Positions 23,196-26,505 of a stretch of 26,505 nucleotides of DNA are shown here, one piece after another. A program made the translations under genes and the position numbers. Source of the stretch: a bacterium UBP2_UBA2255 (GTDB taxonomy: Bacteria > Edwardsbacteria > AC1 > EtOH8). The stretch covers positions 8,164-34,668 of the forward strand of contig DDXR01000042.1 in the NCBI GenBank assembly GCA_002347565.1, read 5' to 3'. The notes under the pieces are model-generated. The model was not told the DNA's origin. It made no database searches and worked only from the letters and a program-made list of their open reading frames with translations. The first letter of the stretch is position 1. Each line of letters begins with the position of its first letter.

Positions 23196-23956
23196 TATTC
23201 CCCTTTCATTCGAGATCCCTCAGCGGTCGCGATGATGATCGCGGCGAAACCATTGTCCGGGGAACCGCCGCGTTCGGCAAGTCCGATGGTGAATCCCGCA
23301 GTTTCCAGCTCGCTTTTGTACTGGGCCAGCGATTGTGCCCTGCAACCGGGGCAGAGCGGTAGTACAACCTCCTTCTCTCCATTTGCCGTCCTGATCGTTC
23401 GCGGGGTACTGCCACCGCCTGTATGGCCAGCTTTGAAAACGCGCATCTCGGCCACGGCTCTCACCTCATCATCATTAGCGGGAATGACATCGTCCAACGA
23501 GAGCATGTCCTGCATATAGAACAATCCTCCCGGTCGCAGCAGCCGCTTGGCTTCCGATAAGTACGCGCGGCGGTCCTGGGCATCAGACATCATATGGAGG
23601 CAGTGCACATCGACCCCCATCGCGAAGGCACCGCCCTGTGGCAGTAACGCTTCGAGATCCGTGACATCGCCGACGAGGTAGCTGACGTCGAGCGACGCCG
23701 AGGTTTCCGCCCGTGCCTTCGCGATGACCGCCGGTGAAAGGTCGATCGCCGTGACCCGCAAACCAAGCGCCGCCAGCGCCCGCGCCTCGAAACCCTCGCC
23801 GCAGCCGAACTCGACAACCGCCGCACCCGCGGGCAGTCGCCGCGCTCGATCGATCAGCAGCGGATGCGGTTGGTGCTCGTTCCAGAACCGCGCGCCGGCA
23901 TCATAGACGACCCGGTACCGTTCCTCATACGCAGCTAGTCCGGCATCTCTTGGCAA
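23195..23956 (-). CDS. SAM-dependent class I methyltransferase
   Basis: This 253-aa protein has the class I methyltransferase fold. Motif I is VVEFGCGEG (47-55), followed by the acidic end of strand 2 (VTAIDLSP), VGDVTDLE, and LLRPGGLFYMQDML for motif III. No DNA-methylase catalytic motif is seen, so a small-molecule or protein substrate is likely. The pair of cysteines in LPLCPGCRA near residue 208 could bind metal. The start is a TTG at 23956, chosen because AAGGAGG lies eight bases upstream; no ATG is available there. It is the first gene of an operon with NUDIX and mfd, transcribed from a promoter about 200 bases upstream through a leader with two repeated hairpins. Confidence 0.85.
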   Translation of the reverse strand: MPRDAGLAAYEERYRVVYDAGARFWNEHQPHPLLIDRARRLPAGAAVVEFGCGEGFEARALAALGLRVTAIDLSPAVIAKARAETSASLDVSYLVGDVTDLEALLPQGGAFAMGVDVHCLHMMSDAQDRRAYLSEAKRLLRPGGLFYMQDMLSLDDVIPANDDEVRAVAEMRVFKAGHTGGGSTPRTIRTANGEKEVVLPLCPGCRAQSLAQYKSELETAGFTIGLAERGGSPDNGFAAIIIATAEGSRMKGE

Positions 23957-23995
23957 TGGATCGCCTCCTTGTCTGGTTCCCGTTCTTGGGAAAAT

Positions 23996-24034
23996 GCCGA
24001 AAGGCCAAGACCCTCGCTCCCCGGGGCCTTGGCG
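23996..24034. repeat. 39-base hairpin repeat, copy A
   Basis: The unit starts GCCGAAAGGCCAAGACCC and ends GGGGCCTTGGCG. Its arms pair over about 10 bp. Copy B lies 38 bases away in the same orientation. Both fall in the untranslated leader of the methyltransferase gene. Confidence 0.65.
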
Positions 24035-24072
24035 ACCTGTGGTGATGCCGATAGTCCGATGTCGATCGAAAC

Positions 24073-24111
24073 GGCGAAAGGCCAAGATCCCGCGACGACG
24101 GGGTCTTGGCG
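24073..24111. repeat. 39-base hairpin repeat, copy B
   Basis: The unit starts GGCGAAAGGCCAAGATCCC and ends GGGGTCTTGGCG. It has the same length as copy A and identical outer arms, with a different loop. The difference between loops and the match between stems point to selection on the hairpin. Confidence 0.65.
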
Positions 24112-24148
24112 TTCCGCAACCGTACCGATGCCTGTAGCTTGACGGGTA

Positions 24149-24177
24149 AGTGTATCCGATATCCGGCGAAAAGTCAA
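24149..24177 (-). promoter_or_regulatory. Promoter of the methyltransferase-NUDIX-mfd operon
   Basis: On the minus strand TTGACT (24177-24172), 17 bases, TACACT (24154-24149). It lies just after the MATE gene stop and would give a leader of roughly 185 bases that includes both 39-base hairpins. Confidence 0.65.
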
Positions 24178-24186
24178 CCGGGAAGA

Positions 24187-25584
24187 TCAGTCGTCGGCCG
24201 CCGCCGGCCGGGGGCCGGCGCAGGCCTGCGGCTGCGACCACAGCGGGCCGGGGCCGAGCCGCCGCAGTTCCCGGGAGATCATCACCGCCGTGATGGCGGC
24301 GGCGGCCAGGTCGGCGATCGGCCCGGACAGCCACACCCCGTCGATCCCCAGCAGCGGCGGCAGGATCAGCACCATCGGGATCAGCACGATCACCTGCCGC
24401 AGCAGGTTGAGGAACATCGAGATCCTGGCCTTGCCGATGGCCTGGAAGAAGTTCGAGCTGACCACCTGGAACCCGACCACCGGGAAGGCCGCCAACAGGA
24501 CCCGCATGCCCGGGACCCCGATCCGCAGCAGCCCGGGGTCGCTGCGGTTGAACAGCCCGATGATCGCGCCCGGGAACAGCTCCACCGCCAGGAAGCCGGC
24601 CGTGGTGAAGGCGGTGGCCGCGACGATGGCGATCTTGAGGGTCCGCCGCACCCGGGGATACTGCCGGGCCCCGTAGTTGTACCCGATGATCGGCTGGGCG
24701 GCCATGTTGATGGCGATGACGCAGAAGACCACCATCATCGCCACGCCATTGATGATCCCCATGGCCCCGACGGCGACGTCCCCGCCGTACTTGATCAGCT
24801 GGATGTTGAACAGGGCGTTGATGACGCTGCCAGCCAGCTGCATGGCGAACGGCGCCATGCCGATGGACATGATCCCCAGCACGATCGACCGGTCCAGGCG
24901 CATGTTCTCGGGACGGAGCCGCAGCAAGCTGCTGCCGCCGGTGAAATGCAGCAGCACCCAGACGCTGGAGATGGCCATGGATATCACCGTGGCCACGGCC
25001 GCCCCGGCCACCCCCATCTTGAAGACGAAGATGAACAGCGGGTCCAGCAGAGCGTTGCAGACGGCCCCGACCAGCATGGTGTACATGGCCGTCCTGGCGT
25101 TGCCCTCGGCCCTGATCAGGTTGTTCAGGCCGAAACCGGTGCCCTGGAATATGTTGCCCCACAGCACGATGGTGATGTACTGCCGGGCGTAGACCAGCGT
25201 CTCCGGGCTGGCTCCGAACAGCGCCAGAATCGGGTCCCGGGCCAGCAGCCCCAGCACGGTGACCCCCAGCGAGATCAGCAGCGACAGCATGAAGGCGTTG
25301 CCCAGGATCTTCTCGGCCTCTGGCTTGTTCCGCTGTCCCAGCCGGATCGACACCAGCGCCGCCGCGCCCATGCCCACCAGCATGCCGAAGGCCATGGCGA
25401 TGATCATGATGGGGAAGGTGACGCTCAGGCCCGCCAGCGCCAGCGACCCCACGCCGCGTCCGATGTAGATGCGGTTGACGACGTTGTAGAGCGCGTTGGT
25501 CAGCACGCCGGTGATGGCCGGTACGAAATAGCGCCACAACAGCCTGCCGACAGGGGTCTGCCCGAGCTCCTGAGAACGGTCCAC
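24187..25584 (-). CDS. MATE family efflux transporter, MepA-like
   Basis: This 465-aa inner-membrane protein belongs to the MATE family, which exports drugs, dyes or metabolites by sodium or proton antiport. Twelve hydrophobic segments are visible in two pseudo-symmetric halves. Typical MepA-like sequences include ALYNVVNRIYIGRGVG near residue 31, GTGFGLNNLIRAEGNA near 147, and AAQPIIGYNYGARQ near 289. Length is standard. The start is a GTG at 25584 with GGAG about nine bases upstream. It follows the GNAT gene by 61 bases, so the two may be co-transcribed. The C-terminal tail (RPAAADD) is soluble. The substrate is unknown. Confidence 0.93.
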   Translation of the reverse strand: MDRSQELGQTPVGRLLWRYFVPAITGVLTNALYNVVNRIYIGRGVGSLALAGLSVTFPIMIIAMAFGMLVGMGAAALVSIRLGQRNKPEAEKILGNAFMLSLLISLGVTVLGLLARDPILALFGASPETLVYARQYITIVLWGNIFQGTGFGLNNLIRAEGNARTAMYTMLVGAVCNALLDPLFIFVFKMGVAGAAVATVISMAISSVWVLLHFTGGSSLLRLRPENMRLDRSIVLGIMSIGMAPFAMQLAGSVINALFNIQLIKYGGDVAVGAMGIINGVAMMVVFCVIAINMAAQPIIGYNYGARQYPRVRRTLKIAIVAATAFTTAGFLAVELFPGAIIGLFNRSDPGLLRIGVPGMRVLLAAFPVVGFQVVSSNFFQAIGKARISMFLNLLRQVIVLIPMVLILPPLLGIDGVWLSGPIADLAAAAITAVMISRELRRLGPGPLWSQPQACAGPRPAAADD

Positions 25585-25645
25585 GCAAACGGCTCCGATT
25601 GATGATGAGGGCTGTGCCGGAAGGCTCCCGCCGGCTGGCGGATGG

Positions 25646-26446
25646 TCACCCGGAACGGCCGGCGCGGCGTTCGGCCATCCATTCGTCGTACTCGGAGTAC
25701 GGGACGAACCCCAGGCCGGTGTAGCAGGCGATTGCCGTGGCGTTGTCCGACTTGACGTTCAGGCCGATGATGTCGGTGGTCGCGAGCAGGTCGCGGCACA
25801 GCGCGGCCGTGACCGTCCGGCCCAACCCCTGCCCGCGAAGCTCCACGCGGGTGGCGATGTTGCCCAGGGCGGCGACCCTGTGCCGCCGCGAGTAGACATG
25901 GACTCCCGCCACGCTGGCGATGCGCCCGTCCCGCCTGATCGCAAAATACTCCCCGCTTTCCAGCATCCGCGGATCGAACCAGTTGCCGGGGTAGCTGTGC
26001 CGGAAAAAGGCCGTGACCTCGTCGCGGTCGGCCGGGGCGAGCCGCACCGCGGCCGTGGTGCCGGCCGCAGCGAGCTTCCCCGGATCGGTGAGCAGCATCT
26101 TGCAGTGACGGCCGTGGTGCGAGAGCACGAAGGCCTGAGCCAGCGGCCGCTCCAGCCCTGGCGTCAGGTGGCAATAGACGCGGTAAGGCAGGTCGGGGAC
26201 GATACCCGCAAGCAGGTCGGCCGCAGGGGCCGGATCGCTGGAGGTCATCGCCAGCAGCACCGGCAAGCCGTCACCCGAGTACAGCAGGGCCACGGCACCG
26301 AGCCGGCCGGCGCGCGTCAGGCCGAACCACCTCGTGCGCGGCCAGAAGAAATCGTCGAGGTCTCCCAGTTCGTAGAGATGCAGTCCCGCGTCCCGACGCA
26401 GGAAGCGCGCGATCTCGTCCCTGTCGGTGATTGTTCTGATCGTCAT
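25646..26446 (-). CDS. GNAT family N-acetyltransferase
   Basis: This 266-aa protein carries a GNAT acetyltransferase domain in its C-terminal half (about residues 135-260). The acetyl-CoA pyrophosphate loop is ELRGQGLGRTV, and NVKSDNATAIACYTGLGFVPY is the conserved final helix and strand. The N-terminal half looks like a degenerate second GNAT-like fold, as in two-lobed members of the family. Substrate is unknown. The ATG at 26446 lies only six bases after a perfect TATAAT and has no ribosome binding site, so the mRNA is probably leaderless. An upstream in-frame ATG at 26494 would lie upstream of the promoter and is not used. Confidence 0.9.
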   Translation of the reverse strand: MTIRTITDRDEIARFLRRDAGLHLYELGDLDDFFWPRTRWFGLTRAGRLGAVALLYSGDGLPVLLAMTSSDPAPAADLLAGIVPDLPYRVYCHLTPGLERPLAQAFVLSHHGRHCKMLLTDPGKLAAAGTTAAVRLAPADRDEVTAFFRHSYPGNWFDPRMLESGEYFAIRRDGRIASVAGVHVYSRRHRVAALGNIATRVELRGQGLGRTVTAALCRDLLATTDIIGLNVKSDNATAIACYTGLGFVPYSEYDEWMAERRAGRSG

Positions 26447-26452
26447 CAGCGT

Positions 26453-26481
26453 ATTATACGACACTTCAGCGCAGGTGGCAA
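26453..26481 (-). promoter_or_regulatory. Near-consensus promoter of the GNAT gene, predicted leaderless
   Basis: On the minus strand TTGCCA (26481-26476), 17 bases, TATAAT (26458-26453). The expected transcription start, about seven bases further, coincides with the ATG at 26446. Confidence 0.7.
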
Positions 26482-26505
26482 CCGCGAAAAGCAAACGGCG
26501 GGGGG

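Noticed and set aside
23925..24177. Small coding genes on the minus strand in the leader of the methyltransferase gene
   Set aside because: These frames lie over the two hairpin repeats and lack ribosome binding sites; the apparent similarity between their translations comes from the DNA repeat.

Overview
The window is about 26.5 kb of G+C-rich bacterial chromosome, roughly two thirds G+C by eye, with a few sharply AT-rich patches. No rRNA, tRNA or phylogenetic marker settles the organism. The C-terminal FlgD/Por-type module on a secreted protein, the paired PPDK-like proteins with receiver domains, and the repeat-rich intergenic DNA suggest an uncultured lineage near the FCB group or a neighbouring candidate phylum. 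That placement is inference. Promoters are ordinary sigma-70 type (TTGACA, about 17 bp, TATAAT) and most starts carry a GGAGG-like ribosome binding site.

Layout. Positions 1-4000, minus strand: the 5' part of a GlcD-like FAD oxidase, a CDF cation transporter, a TPR protein, an asparaginase and an AT-rich lipoprotein gene. Positions 4000-5000: two repeat-rich spacers around a small unknown gene. Positions 4981-8055, minus strand: a probable operon of a secreted unknown protein, a VanX-like D-Ala-D-Ala dipeptidase and an MFS exporter. From 8273 rightward: glutamate dehydrogenase, a membrane protein flanked by two copies of a G-rich hairpin repeat, an AT-rich secreted protein, and two large tandem proteins with PPDK ATP-grasp domains but no phosphohistidine or PEP domains. 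Positions 16300-17900: a disrupted TPR gene holding a small AT-rich cassette with a 31-codon double-glycine-leader peptide gene, a fragment of a YedK/SRAP gene, and a 49-aa small protein. Positions 17917-26446, minus strand: a secreted Ig-like surface protein, an operon of methyltransferase, NUDIX hydrolase and mfd, then a MATE exporter and a GNAT acetyltransferase.

Most genes are housekeeping, transport or stress functions with no single shared pathway. The clearest functional units are the gdhA transcription unit, the envelope operon (secreted protein, dipeptidase, exporter), the methyltransferase-NUDIX-mfd operon, and the PPDK-like pair. The most unusual places are the peptide cassette inside the broken TPR gene (16.8-17.3 kb), which resembles a peptide-signal or RiPP-precursor locus without its transporter, and the PPDK-like pair, which looks like a phospho-signalling or phosphotransfer system of undefined chemistry.
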